A DNA stretch of 14,751 nucleotides, taken from a bacterium (lineage in GTDB: Bacteria > BMS3Abin14). Made by a program: the position numbers and the translations under genes. Shown one piece after another: positions 1 to 6,560 of the stretch (position 1 is the first letter of the stretch; every line of letters starts with the position of its first letter). The stretch lies in contig CP070719.1 of NCBI GenBank assembly GCA_020350725.1, positions 440,937 through 455,687 on the forward strand, in the 5' to 3' direction. The notes under the pieces were generated by a model. It searched no databases and was not told the origin of the DNA. It saw only the letters and a program-made list of their open reading frames with translations.

Positions 1-364
1 CGGACAATAGCCTTTGATCGATGTCCTCCCGCACCTGCATGAGGGAGAACTCGAAGAACCCGGCCATGGGCGGCGAAAGGACGTACTGCATCTCACCCTG
101 GTGTTCCATGTCCACGAGGATCCCCCTTCCGGCGAGCTCCTCGAGGACCTTTCGGGCGTTGCCGGTCTCCATCCTCCAGATGCGGGCGGCCTTCCCGGTG
201 TTGAAGGGCCTGATGGGAAGAAGGGAGGCGAGCTCAGCTTCCTTCTCCGAGAAGAGCATCTCGAGGATGCGGTAGAGCAGTTTCGATGGGGGAGCGCCCT
301 GGGGAAAACGGTTGAGCCGCTCGACGAGCCTGGCATAGGCCGATTTGGGTGTAATGTGGGCCAT
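1..364 (-). CDS. Partial putative 4Fe-4S ferredoxin with N-terminal winged-helix region
   Basis: N-terminal 121 residues of a minus-strand protein cut by the left window edge; the frame is open to base 1. The ATG at 364-362 begins MAHITPKSAYARLVERLNRF. Visible landmarks are the phrase FPQGAPPS, a helical block around LFSEKEAELASLLP, a winged-helix-like stretch (KAARIWRMETGNARKVLEELAGRG, about residues 62-85), then PPMAGFFEFSLMQVR. I recognise this arrangement from Desulfobacterota proteins in which such a region precedes a C-terminal 4Fe-4S ferredoxin domain; the cysteines would lie outside the window, so the ferredoxin part is inferred. No good Shine-Dalgarno is seen: the region just upstream is a heptamer repeat tract. 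It is separated from the gene run to its right by an intrinsic terminator, so it is probably a separate unit. Confident as a gene, moderate for family. Confidence 0.75.
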   Translation of the reverse strand, partial: MAHITPKSAYARLVERLNRFPQGAPPSKLLYRILEMLFSEKEAELASLLPIRPFNTGKAARIWRMETGNARKVLEELAGRGILVDMEHQGEMQYVLSPPMAGFFEFSLMQVREDIDQRLLS

Positions 365-373
365 GGCTGTTGC

Positions 374-415
374 TTTAAGGTTAAAGGATAAAGGGGAAAG
401 GGAAAAGGGGAAAAG
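374..415. repeat. Degenerate 7-nt tandem repeat, word TTAAAGG
   Basis: Six consecutive heptamers in register from 374 (for example ttaaagg at 381, ataaagg at 388, ggaaagg at 395). The same word, inverted, builds the tract at 6714-6755, and 18 bases at 383-400 recur exactly at 6596-6613. The tract lies in the leader of the putative ferredoxin gene. Confidence 0.8.
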
Positions 416-428
416 CCAGGGCCTGGAA

Positions 429-477
429 ATTAGTCCTCAGTACTTCGCTCTCAGTACTCAATTCATAGTCATTGGCT
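429..477. repeat. Degenerate 7-nt tandem repeat, word CTCAGTA
   Basis: Seven heptamers in register; ctcagta occurs at 436 and again at 450, with cttcgct between and ctcaatt after. It fills the gap between the first tract and the terminator. Confidence 0.75.
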
Positions 478-483
478 CGGGGC

Positions 484-521
484 AAAAAAAACGGCCGCCC
501 CGGTTACGGGGTGGCCGTTTT
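484..521 (-). terminator. Rho-independent terminator of the acidic-protein gene and gene run
   Basis: Arms 488-501 and 508-521 pair over 14 positions (13 Watson-Crick plus one G-T), around a 6-nt loop at 502-507. On the minus strand the stem runs into eight consecutive T (complement of 484-491). It lies about 45 bp after the stop of the acidic-protein gene and ends minus-strand transcription before the putative ferredoxin gene. Confidence 0.88.
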
Positions 522-566
522 CCACCGTTCAACTTCTGAAGGCGGGTCTACAGGGCCGGACGAGCA

Positions 567-1058
567 TCAATCATCATCGCCCTCTCCACCTTCTTCGCCG
601 CCCTCGCTCTCACCTTCTTCATCGCCGTCGTCTTCACCTTCGTCGTCACCGCCTTCCCCGTGACCTTCATCGCTGTCCTCATCTTCATGGGAACCGTTCT
701 CGTAGCGGTCATCATCGTCATCCACGTCCTCATCGCTGTCGTCGTCGTAATCGCCCTCATCGTCGTCATCGAGATCGTCATCGTAAAGATCCTCGATCAC
801 GTCCCCAATCTCGTCACCACCCGGATCATCCACCAGGGCGTTCTTTATCGCGTTAACGATGTCTGTTTCATCCACTCCCGTTTCCAGTGCCTCTATGGCG
901 TGCTCCCGGGCATCCTCCCGGTCGTCGGGTTCGGAGATGGAATCGATCAGGCCGTTGAGTTCACCTCCCATGGTGACCTGTGCCATCGCCGGACCGGCCA
1001 GGAAGGTGAGGATAATTGCAATTGCCGGGATCGAGAAATTCACCGTCAACCTCTTCAC
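567..1058 (-). CDS. Secreted protein with highly acidic Asp/Glu/Gly tail
   Basis: 163 residues from a GTG start at 1058, chosen because GGGAGGAGG lies about 8 nt upstream. A Sec signal peptide is clear (MKRLTVNF, hydrophobic core, then AMA before Q27). Residues about 27-92 are a small, probably helical region (EHAIEALETGVDETDIVNAIKNAL). From about residue 93 to the end the chain is almost only Asp, Glu and Gly with some Ser, and a single basic residue (R118). No cysteines, so it is not a cytochrome. The tail could bind Ca2+ or other cations, or interact with basic partners; that is inference. It is the last gene of the cytochrome run, 118 bp after the multiheme lipoprotein, and is followed by a strong terminator. 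The tail's DNA is itself a degenerate GAN trinucleotide repeat, prone to length variation. Family not recognised. Confidence 0.82.
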   Translation of the reverse strand: MKRLTVNFSIPAIAIILTFLAGPAMAQVTMGGELNGLIDSISEPDDREDAREHAIEALETGVDETDIVNAIKNALVDDPGGDEIGDVIEDLYDDDLDDDDEGDYDDDSDEDVDDDDDRYENGSHEDEDSDEGHGEGGDDEGEDDGDEEGESEGGEEGGEGDDD

Positions 1059-1076
1059 TGTTCTACCTCCTCCCTT

Positions 1077-1094
1077 ACGTGAGATACCTCACGT
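1077..1094 (-). promoter_or_regulatory. 7-bp inverted repeat upstream of acidic-protein gene
   Basis: acgtgag (1077-1083) and ctcacgt (1088-1094) are perfect arms around a 4-base loop, just upstream of the AGGAGG of the GTG-start gene. It could be a leader hairpin or a protein-binding dyad; no T tract follows, so it is not an intrinsic terminator. Confidence 0.5.
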
Positions 1095-1150
1095 CCAATA
1101 TCTAATCTCCAATTTCTAATTTCTAATACCTGATGTCCGATGCCCCATTT
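1095..1150. repeat. Degenerate 7-nt tandem repeat, word CTAATTT
   Basis: Eight heptamers in unbroken register from 1095, consensus near CYRATNT (ctaatct at 1102, ccaattt at 1109, ctaattt at 1116). One of the clearest tracts; it fills the gap between the multiheme lipoprotein and the acidic protein. Confidence 0.88.
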
Positions 1151-1176
1151 CCCTTTTCTCAGGGTTCGGCGCCGCC

Positions 1177-2127
1177 TCAGTCCTCCTGCCCGTGACACAG
1201 TGAATTGTTGAAACACCCCGGCGTGACACCAGGAGGCAGGGGTACCGGATCGTTGAGGCTCTGGTCACCGAGGTGGCAGAGGCCGCAGACGGGGGCGTTG
1301 CCGGTGTTTGTCCTGGTGTGGGTGGGCGTTGATTCGCCTTCCCAGCGGTTGCCCGACGGGTGGGGAACGTCGGCCTGGTGGCAGACGGCCGGAGACCGGC
1401 ATGACACGCCCGACGAACCGCCGGCGAAATCGTCTCCGTGACAGCTCCGGCAGGCAGCGAATCCGCTCATGGTCCCGGGAGCACCCTTGGCGGCCGCCCC
1501 GTGGACGCCGGATGTATCCCAGTCGGCCTCCTCGTGGATCTCGTGGCAGTTGTGGCAGAAGGGCTCGTACCCGAAGCTGTTGTTGATCTCGTGGCAGATG
1601 ACACACACGTCCGCCGCCGGGGAGGAAAAGCCGGTGTGGGTGTCCGACGTATCCCCGTGAGAGTAGGTGGAGCCGGCCGGTACCCGGAGCAGGCCGTCCT
1701 CGCTGAAGTGGCAGTCAAGGCAGTTGTATCCCGGCGCCGTGAGAGGATCGGCCGGGTCATGGCAGAGATAGCAGGCTGTCGGATCCGCTCCCGGGATACC
1801 GTGGAATTCGGAGGAGAGTTTGTCCAGCCAATCGACAGCGTGGAAGGCCGGGCCGCTGGCGTGGCAGGTGACCAGGCCCTGGAACGACGCCGAGAAACAG
1901 GAGGGAGCATTCGGCCCGCCCATCAGGTCATCCCCGTGGCAGGATGTACATCTGGATCCGTCCGGAAGGGAGAAGGATCGATGTCCCGTTATCCACCCCG
2001 AAGGATGCCTCCCGTCGGGCCCCACCAGACTGAGTGGAGAGTCCTCGTTTGCGGTGGAGCAGGCGAGAATCACCGAAGAGATGACCAACATGATCAAAAC
2101 AGGTAGAAAAGCTGGCAAACGTGGCAT
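1177..2127 (-). CDS. Multiheme c-type cytochrome lipoprotein (7 CxxCH plus 3 wide-spaced C-Xn-CH)
   Basis: 316 residues; ATG at 2127 with AAGGAG about 9 nt upstream. The N-terminus is a lipoprotein signal with lipobox ILAC (Cys23), so the mature protein is probably anchored to a membrane, likely the outer one. Canonical heme c sites begin at C60, C119, C136, C175, C191, C226 and C281. Three further pairs have wider spacing: C77-X10-C88-H89, C243-X5-C249-H250 and C305-X5-C311-H312. The phrases CTSCHGDDLMGG (60) and CRSCHGDDFAGG (226), each followed by one of the wide-spaced pairs, show an internal duplication. Many extra His residues could be distal ligands. It follows the pentaheme lipoprotein by 182 bp in the porin-cytochrome run, and probably passes electrons to or from an extracellular acceptor. 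Heme count is 7 if only canonical sites are used, up to 10 otherwise. Confidence 0.92.
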   Translation of the reverse strand: MPRLPAFLPVLIMLVISSVILACSTANEDSPLSLVGPDGRHPSGWITGHRSFSLPDGSRCTSCHGDDLMGGPNAPSCFSASFQGLVTCHASGPAFHAVDWLDKLSSEFHGIPGADPTACYLCHDPADPLTAPGYNCLDCHFSEDGLLRVPAGSTYSHGDTSDTHTGFSSPAADVCVICHEINNSFGYEPFCHNCHEIHEEADWDTSGVHGAAAKGAPGTMSGFAACRSCHGDDFAGGSSGVSCRSPAVCHQADVPHPSGNRWEGESTPTHTRTNTGNAPVCGLCHLGDQSLNDPVPLPPGVTPGCFNNSLCHGQED

Positions 2128-2272
2128 CGGATTGGCTCCTTTTCCTTTACTATCCTCAGTATTTCTTCGGTGATTCAGAACGAAGGGTTAAGTGAAAAGA
2201 GCCAGGAAAAACCAATGGATTTCCGGCAATTGCTGCTCGCTGGATGTTTTTCCTTCCCTATTTGTCCCCAGC
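2128..2272. other. Intergenic leader with spaced 8-bp inverted repeat
   Basis: The gap between the two cytochrome genes. It holds the AAGGAG of the downstream gene and a perfect 8-bp inverted repeat, ggaaaaac at 2205-2212 and gtttttcc at 2246-2253, with 33 bases between. Nothing resembling a c-di-GMP (GEMM) riboswitch was found by eye, although such leaders precede some Geobacter cytochrome genes. Confidence 0.4.
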
Positions 2273-2314
2273 TTTCAGTTCTTAGCCCTTCGCCCTTAGC
2301 ACTAAAAGTTCAAT
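2273..2314. repeat. Degenerate 7-nt tandem repeat, word CCTTAGC
   Basis: Six heptamers in register (tcttagc at 2280, ccttcgc at 2287, ccttagc at 2294). The tract runs into the stop codon of the pentaheme cytochrome gene at 2310-2312. The word is close to that of the tract at 9600-9648. Confidence 0.78.
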
Positions 2315-2795
2315 GACACACCGCGCATTTTTCGTTGTTCCTTCTCCCATGACACTCGACGCACGAACCCGGGTCCACCCTGCCGTCGATCTGATGCTGC
2401 ACCAGGTAATCACCCCTGTGCGGCAAGTCCAGATCAGGCCTGTTGCCCATGCGGAGGCTCGGTTTCAGCTCCTCCTCGGGGGCGTGGCAGCTCTGACAGA
2501 AGTCCGCCCTGTGACAGGACGCGCAGAGGTCCTGATCCCGTGAGGAGTAAAGACCGTGCTGCAGGAGGAACGCGGTTGTGTGGACAAAGGAGGCATAGGG
2601 CTTCAGGGCCCCGGAGGTCTCATCCTCGTGGCACTCCAGACAGTTGGCCCATCCCGTTCCCAGCTCCTCGGGATGCCTCGTGGGAACGGAAGGCCTGTCC
2701 GACAGGGAGGCGCAGCCGGCAATCAATGCCAGTCCGATCACAGGAAGTAAGAACCGGAATACGTCTCTCATCTCTCTCTTTCCTTTCCACCTCAT
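2310..2795 (-). CDS. Pentaheme c-type cytochrome lipoprotein
   Basis: 161 residues with five CxxCH sites: CLECH (C52), CASCH (C91), CQSCH (C100), CVECH (C145) and CAVCH (C157), the last His being the final residue. A lipoprotein signal ends at LIAGC (Cys28). The ATG at 2795 overlaps the porin stop as ATGA and has GGAGG 7 nt upstream, which favours it; an internal ATG (residue 9, position 2771) behind a purine-rich stretch is an alternative and would give a shorter signal. The 4-bp overlap implies translational coupling to the porin, as expected for subunits made in fixed ratio. By analogy with porin-cytochrome complexes it would be the heme protein that docks to or enters the barrel, linking the periplasm to the outer multiheme lipoprotein. 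Which face of the membrane it sits on cannot be told from sequence. Confidence 0.92.
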   Translation of the reverse strand: MRWKGKREMRDVFRFLLPVIGLALIAGCASLSDRPSVPTRHPEELGTGWANCLECHEDETSGALKPYASFVHTTAFLLQHGLYSSRDQDLCASCHRADFCQSCHAPEEELKPSLRMGNRPDLDLPHRGDYLVQHQIDGRVDPGSCVECHGRRNNEKCAVCH

Positions 2796-4090
2796 AGACC
2801 GACCTCCGCCCTGACCAGGACCGCCAGGTCTTCCTCGAAATTGGGACTCTCTGTGTATCGTATGTCCCCGGATAGTTTCAGGTCCCCGCTGAAGCGGCGG
2901 CCCGCTGATCCCACGACCTGGAGGACGGTGTCCTCGCCGCTTATCTCCTCCTCGTAGGATTGGGTCAGGGCGTCAAGGGAGAACGTCCAGTTACCCATGG
3001 ATTTTAATGCGTAACCCCTGACCTGACTGTATTCGTTCTCCGGGAGATCCGCCGTCTGAACGGCAGCCGACAGACCGAGGCCGTCAAGGAAGCCCTCCAG
3101 GGTAAAGCGGACTCCCAGCTCACCGCGGTTGGCGTCACCGGGATCGCTTCTATCGTGGCGGATATTCCGGATACCGGCTCGAAGGGCCGATCGGCCGTTG
3201 AACCTCCAGTCAAGGTCTGCGAAGACCGCCGTCACCTCGTCATCAGGGTCCAGGATGGAGAATCCAAAGGCGCTATTGAGGGAGGACTGAAAGAGATCCC
3301 CGTAGCGGTAACCTTCACCTCCCACAAGCAGGTCGAGGGAAGGGAGGGGACCGAACCTTGCCGCCAGACGGTAGCTTGCCATGCCCGAGGTGGCGAGGTT
3401 GTAGAGCCCCCGTCCCACGATCTCGATCCCCTCCGCGGGCCTGAGCCAGAGGTCACCGCCGACCTCCCGCCGGTCGTCGCCGTTAAAATCACCCTCCTCC
3501 GTCAGGTATCCCAGACCCAACTCAGCGAACCCCTCCAGGACATAGGAAATCCGTCCGCCGGCGAGGAGATCCCCTTCCTCGTCCGAACTGACGGAGTTCT
3601 CCACAGGCCTGCCGCCGAAGACCGCTCCTCCCAGACCGCTCGTATGACGCCCCCTGGTGAAGACGCCGTCCAGGGTCTCAGATGCAGTGCCCTCAGTGAG
3701 ATAGAACCGCCCCGCCTTGAGCTGATATCTTTTCCCTTCCGGGTGGCTGTATTGGGCATAGGCGCTGCTCAGGGAACCCCCGGCGCCGTCGTCGTCCGTG
3801 TCGTCGCCGAGGTCCTTCCTGCCCCAGCCGTAAAGATGGAAGGACCACTCTGGGCCGGACAGCTCCCAAAGATCCAGGGACAGGTACTCGTACAGGGAGA
3901 TGAATTGCTGATCCTCACCAACGGCCTGGTCCCGGTCATAGAGGCTCAGATAGGTTGTCGAGTACAGGTCGTATTCAGCGGCCGCAGCGGGACTTGTCGG
4001 GCCAACGAAGGCGGTGATGAACGTCACCCCGAGACCTAACAGAGTGAGGAGTACGCGCTTGCCGGAAGGGATCCTCATTTGATCGGACAT
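2792..4090 (-). CDS. Outer-membrane beta-barrel protein, probable porin of a porin-cytochrome conduit
   Basis: 432 residues from the ATG at 4090. The frame stays open to an ATG at 4171, but those codons run through a strong hairpin; the 4090 start has AGAAGG 7 nt upstream and gives a normal signal peptide (basic MSDQMRIPSGKR, hydrophobic core, cleavage after SPAAAA before EYDLY). The mature chain shows alternating polar/hydrophobic strands rich in Gly, Tyr and aromatic residues (for example WSFHLYGWGRKDL, RYQLKAGRFYL, GFAELGLGYL) separated by Asp/Glu/Gly-rich loops, as in transmembrane beta-barrels. It has no CxxCH. Its stop overlaps the start of the pentaheme lipoprotein. Length and context resemble the barrel subunit of Geobacter-type Ombs/OmaB/OmcB clusters; assignment as an electron-conduit porin is inference from the neighbours, while the barrel nature is fairly secure. 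Confidence 0.85.
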   Translation of the reverse strand: MSDQMRIPSGKRVLLTLLGLGVTFITAFVGPTSPAAAAEYDLYSTTYLSLYDRDQAVGEDQQFISLYEYLSLDLWELSGPEWSFHLYGWGRKDLGDDTDDDGAGGSLSSAYAQYSHPEGKRYQLKAGRFYLTEGTASETLDGVFTRGRHTSGLGGAVFGGRPVENSVSSDEEGDLLAGGRISYVLEGFAELGLGYLTEEGDFNGDDRREVGGDLWLRPAEGIEIVGRGLYNLATSGMASYRLAARFGPLPSLDLLVGGEGYRYGDLFQSSLNSAFGFSILDPDDEVTAVFADLDWRFNGRSALRAGIRNIRHDRSDPGDANRGELGVRFTLEGFLDGLGLSAAVQTADLPENEYSQVRGYALKSMGNWTFSLDALTQSYEEEISGEDTVLQVVGSAGRRFSGDLKLSGDIRYTESPNFEEDLAVLVRAEVGL

Positions 4091-4124
4091 TATCGCACCT
4101 TCTGTTGGTTGGGTTTCAACCTTC

Positions 4125-4163
4125 GGCGCTTCCCCGGCGACGATCCGCCGCCGGGGAAGCGCC
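4125..4163 (-). other. Strong GC-rich stem-loop between DUF5666-like and porin genes
   Basis: Perfect 15-bp inverted repeat, arms 4125-4139 and 4149-4163, loop of 9 bases, about 35 nt upstream of the porin ATG. No T run follows on either strand, so it is not a standard intrinsic terminator. A second small hairpin (ggttg 4107-4111, caacc 4117-4121) lies between it and the ribosome binding site. It may be an mRNA-processing or stabilising element that sets the ratio of the upstream and downstream genes. Confidence 0.7.
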
Positions 4164-4203
4164 ATGGCCATCTGTTTCGCACCGACCGTGATCGGAGCCC
4201 TGA

Positions 4204-5691
4204 TCAGTCATCCAGTTCCAGCCTGTCGGCCGTCAGGGTGCCTGCCGCGAAGGAGCCCCTTGCCTTGACCTCTCTGTTCTCGCTGAGGTTGGCGAAGAAG
4301 GTAGCCCGGTCGATGGGGGTATCCTCACCCAGGCGGTACTCCACGCCGGTTCCCTCCACGATATTCACTCCGACGATGAAGAATGGACCCGGTGTGACCG
4401 GGACACCGGACGCCGGGCCCTTGAGAATAACCCTGGAGGAATCGGCGGCGTCGTTGTCCCTCTCGACCCGGGTGGCGGTCAGGGCACCGGAAGAGTCGAT
4501 GGAAGCCTCCACGCGGAGCCAATCCGTGGTCGGGGCTGTGGCGTCGATGTCCCCGGCATCAAAGGGATCAACGCCTCCCGATCTGTCTTCGAACTCCGTT
4601 GTTCCGTCAAAGCCCACCGTGATGCCGAGGATGGTAAGGGTCTGGGCCGGGGTATTGACGGCCTCCACGAAGGCCTCGATCTCCACACCGTCCTCGGCCT
4701 CGAACTCGACCTCGCGGGCGACCAGGACCAGCTCTCCCAGCCGATCCTCCAGACGGCCTTCCACCTCGATCTCAGCGTCGACGGCTATGTCGGCCCCTGT
4801 GCCGCCCTCAAACCGGGCGCCGGAAGCGTCCACACGGATGCCGCTGACAACGAAGTCGGTGGACGAGGACACCGAACTGATATAGCCCTCGATCTCCAGG
4901 AGGTCCCCGGCATCGCCTGCGGCCAGTTCCTCGAATTCGATCCTGTCTGCATCCAGGCCGTCGGCGGGGTCATCGTCACCCTTGACCTCGACGAGGCGAC
5001 CTATGGCCAGGTCACTTGCCGAGCCGTTATCGAAAATGGTTGTCCCAGGATCGTAGGTGATAGACAGGGCACCGATGTTGAACGTCCTGGATGGGGTGTC
5101 CAGATTGGCCACCAGGCCCTGAACCTCCAGGACATCCCCGGGTATCGTGACTCCGGTTTTCTTCTCCACGCGTGTGGCAACGATCTGGAAGCTGGAATCC
5201 GGAAGTCCGTACACTTCCACCACGTCACCCTGGATCAACTGGCCAGGGGTGAGAGATCCTCCGCCGGAGATCTCGAAATATGTCGACGTTTCGTACAGAA
5301 CCGTCTGGCCCATAACCATGATGATCCTGTTGGTTGTATCAACCGGGTCCGAGATGGGGCCCTCGAGGATGCTGTCGATCTCCACCTGGTCGGCCGTTCC
5401 GGAGAACCCGTCATCGTTGAATTGGCCGTCCACCCGAACTACCTGACCCAGTGCGAGGTCACTCTCCTGACCCGGATTGTCGTCCAGGATGATGACGGTC
5501 CCGGGGAGGATCTCGAACTCCACACCGTTGACGAAGATGCTGCCGAAGGCCGAGATGACCCCGACGCTCCTTCCCGTTCCCCCGATGCCGCCGCCGGCAA
5601 GGCTGCCCGTACCCCCGCACGCCGCCAGGGCCGACATCAGGATGAGGGCCAGGGAGACCTGAGTTGCCTTCCATATTCTGCCCTTATTCAT
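4204..5691 (-). CDS. DUF5666-like repeat lipoprotein
   Basis: 495 residues; ATG at 5691 with GGAGG 10 nt upstream, overlapping the upstream stop as ATGA. Lipoprotein signal with lipobox ALAAC (Cys25), then a Gly-rich linker (GGGIGGTGR). The rest is about six similar beta-rich units near residues 43-105, 109-178, 187-254, 263-330, 336-410 and 421-493. Each opens with a [VI]xGxI-like strand, carries a G-x-[IV]-x-[VF] strand in the middle, has a [IL]GxxVEVxG-like phrase and closes with xxVExD/E. The opening SVGVISAFGSIFVNGVEFE is typical of DUF5666 proteins as I know them; the units look OB-fold-like. Function of the family is unknown to me. It sits between a DUF6502-type regulator and a porin-cytochrome set, suggesting a cell-envelope role, perhaps a scaffold on the membrane. 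Identification good, role open. Confidence 0.88.
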   Translation of the reverse strand: MNKGRIWKATQVSLALILMSALAACGGTGSLAGGGIGGTGRSVGVISAFGSIFVNGVEFEILPGTVIILDDNPGQESDLALGQVVRVDGQFNDDGFSGTADQVEIDSILEGPISDPVDTTNRIIMVMGQTVLYETSTYFEISGGGSLTPGQLIQGDVVEVYGLPDSSFQIVATRVEKKTGVTIPGDVLEVQGLVANLDTPSRTFNIGALSITYDPGTTIFDNGSASDLAIGRLVEVKGDDDPADGLDADRIEFEELAAGDAGDLLEIEGYISSVSSSTDFVVSGIRVDASGARFEGGTGADIAVDAEIEVEGRLEDRLGELVLVAREVEFEAEDGVEIEAFVEAVNTPAQTLTILGITVGFDGTTEFEDRSGGVDPFDAGDIDATAPTTDWLRVEASIDSSGALTATRVERDNDAADSSRVILKGPASGVPVTPGPFFIVGVNIVEGTGVEYRLGEDTPIDRATFFANLSENREVKARGSFAAGTLTADRLELDD

Positions 5692-6515
5692 CTTTCACTG
5701 TCCTCCTCAACACCCTCCTCGAAATAGAATACTCCAACCCCGGCTCTCCTTCTCCCAGTGCCTTGGACTTCGGGGTTTACGTCACGGTCCTTTTCCGACA
5801 TCCGACTGTCGAGGTACTCCAGCAGTTTCTGTCCGTGTTCTCTGGCCATCATCCGGATCCCGGCCAGATTTTCTTCGGGTAGATTGTCGTAACTGACCTT
5901 CCTCTGGAAAAAGGCGTCATCTCCCGCCCTTCCCAGATTATGGTCGATGGTGGATATCAGGTCTGATACGTCCACACCCAGAATGCCTATTTTGTCGGCA
6001 TTGCCGGTGCTCGGTACATATCCGCGGGCGAGAAGCCTCACGCCGTTCCCCTCGGTCCGAACCACTGCCCCGACCCTGATGAGTTCATCCAGGATGGCCC
6101 TGTGGGGGATGTCTCCGCTGTACTTCTTCACCAGGTCACTGAAGGAATTCTCGACCCCCTCGATGGCAAGGTCCGCCGGTTTACCCTCCTCATCCAGGAA
6201 AGTGGTGTCGCGGATCCATCCGCTGATGACCCGCGCCGCTCGATTGTACCGCTCCACGGCGCCGAGGTCGTCCGGCTCTGGGAGGCTGCGGACCCGCTTC
6301 ACCTCTTTCCTGGATAATCCGGTGATGACCGATACCCGGGATGCGGAAGGTTTTCTGCCCTCGATGGAAAATTCCTGGAAGGCGACGTCGACGTAGACGC
6401 GCTTGGCGATGTCGGCGAACGAACCGTAGGGTATCCCGTTCCTCAGCATGATGCGAACCAGGGGGCGGAGCAACCGGTCAACTGCAGATGACAGGGCCTT
6501 TGTCAGGGAATCCAT
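5688..6515 (-). CDS. DUF6502-type helix-turn-helix protein, probable regulator
   Basis: 275 residues from the ATG at 6515. The frame is open to 6632, but that extension would translate the promoter and palindrome, and family members as I recall begin like MDSLTKALSSAVDRLLRPLV. Residues about 56-75 (PSASRVSVITGLSRKEVKRV) read as a helix-turn-helix; a second winged-helix-like stretch is near residues 139-165 (HRAILDELIRVGAVVRTEGNGVRLL). There is no signal peptide, so it is cytoplasmic. DUF6502 genes are, to my knowledge, often next to DUF5666 genes, as here with an ATGA overlap. The gene opens the cytochrome run and has a perfect palindrome across its own promoter, so autoregulation and control of the conduit genes are the simplest reading (inference). 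No Shine-Dalgarno precedes the start, consistent with a leaderless message. Confidence 0.88.
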   Translation of the reverse strand: MDSLTKALSSAVDRLLRPLVRIMLRNGIPYGSFADIAKRVYVDVAFQEFSIEGRKPSASRVSVITGLSRKEVKRVRSLPEPDDLGAVERYNRAARVISGWIRDTTFLDEEGKPADLAIEGVENSFSDLVKKYSGDIPHRAILDELIRVGAVVRTEGNGVRLLARGYVPSTGNADKIGILGVDVSDLISTIDHNLGRAGDDAFFQRKVSYDNLPEENLAGIRMMAREHGQKLLEYLDSRMSEKDRDVNPEVQGTGRRRAGVGVFYFEEGVEEDSER

Positions 6516-6537
6516 AATTGGGAATATATTCCCAATT
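6516..6537. promoter_or_regulatory. 22-bp perfect palindrome, probable operator
   Basis: A perfect palindrome, half-site AATTGGGAATA, ends one base before the ATG of the DUF6502-type gene and contains the -10 box. A protein bound here would block both RNA polymerase and the transcription start. The HTH protein encoded immediately downstream is the natural candidate ligand (inference). Confidence 0.82.
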
Positions 6538-6551
6538 TTAGTCAGCGTCAA
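6523..6551 (-). promoter_or_regulatory. Sigma-70-type promoter of the DUF6502-type gene
   Basis: On the minus strand TTGACG (6551-6546), a 17-nt spacer, then TATATT (6528-6523). Standard spacing puts the start of transcription at about 6516-6515, on or next to the A of the ATG, so the transcript would be leaderless. The match to consensus is strong. Confidence 0.8.
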
Positions 6552-6560
6552 GAAGTTTTT

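Noticed and set aside
660-1082. Plus-strand frame rich in Ile and Val that looks like a membrane protein
   Set aside because: It is the antisense of GAY/GAR codons of the acidic tail (GTC/ATC), which mimics hydrophobic helices.
2128-2309. c-di-GMP/cGAMP (GEMM) riboswitch before the multiheme lipoprotein
   Set aside because: Checked because such riboswitches precede Geobacter cytochrome genes; none of the conserved GEMM segments are visible.
3155-4039. 294-codon plus-strand open frame opposite the barrel gene
   Set aside because: Antisense shadow of a GC-rich gene; the minus-strand product has a signal peptide, ribosome binding site and operon overlap, the plus-strand one has none.
4091-4171. 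N-terminal extension of the barrel protein to the ATG at 4171
   Set aside because: The extra codons lie in a 15-bp hairpin, the extended product would place 27 residues before the signal peptide, and the ATG at 4090 has a good ribosome binding site.
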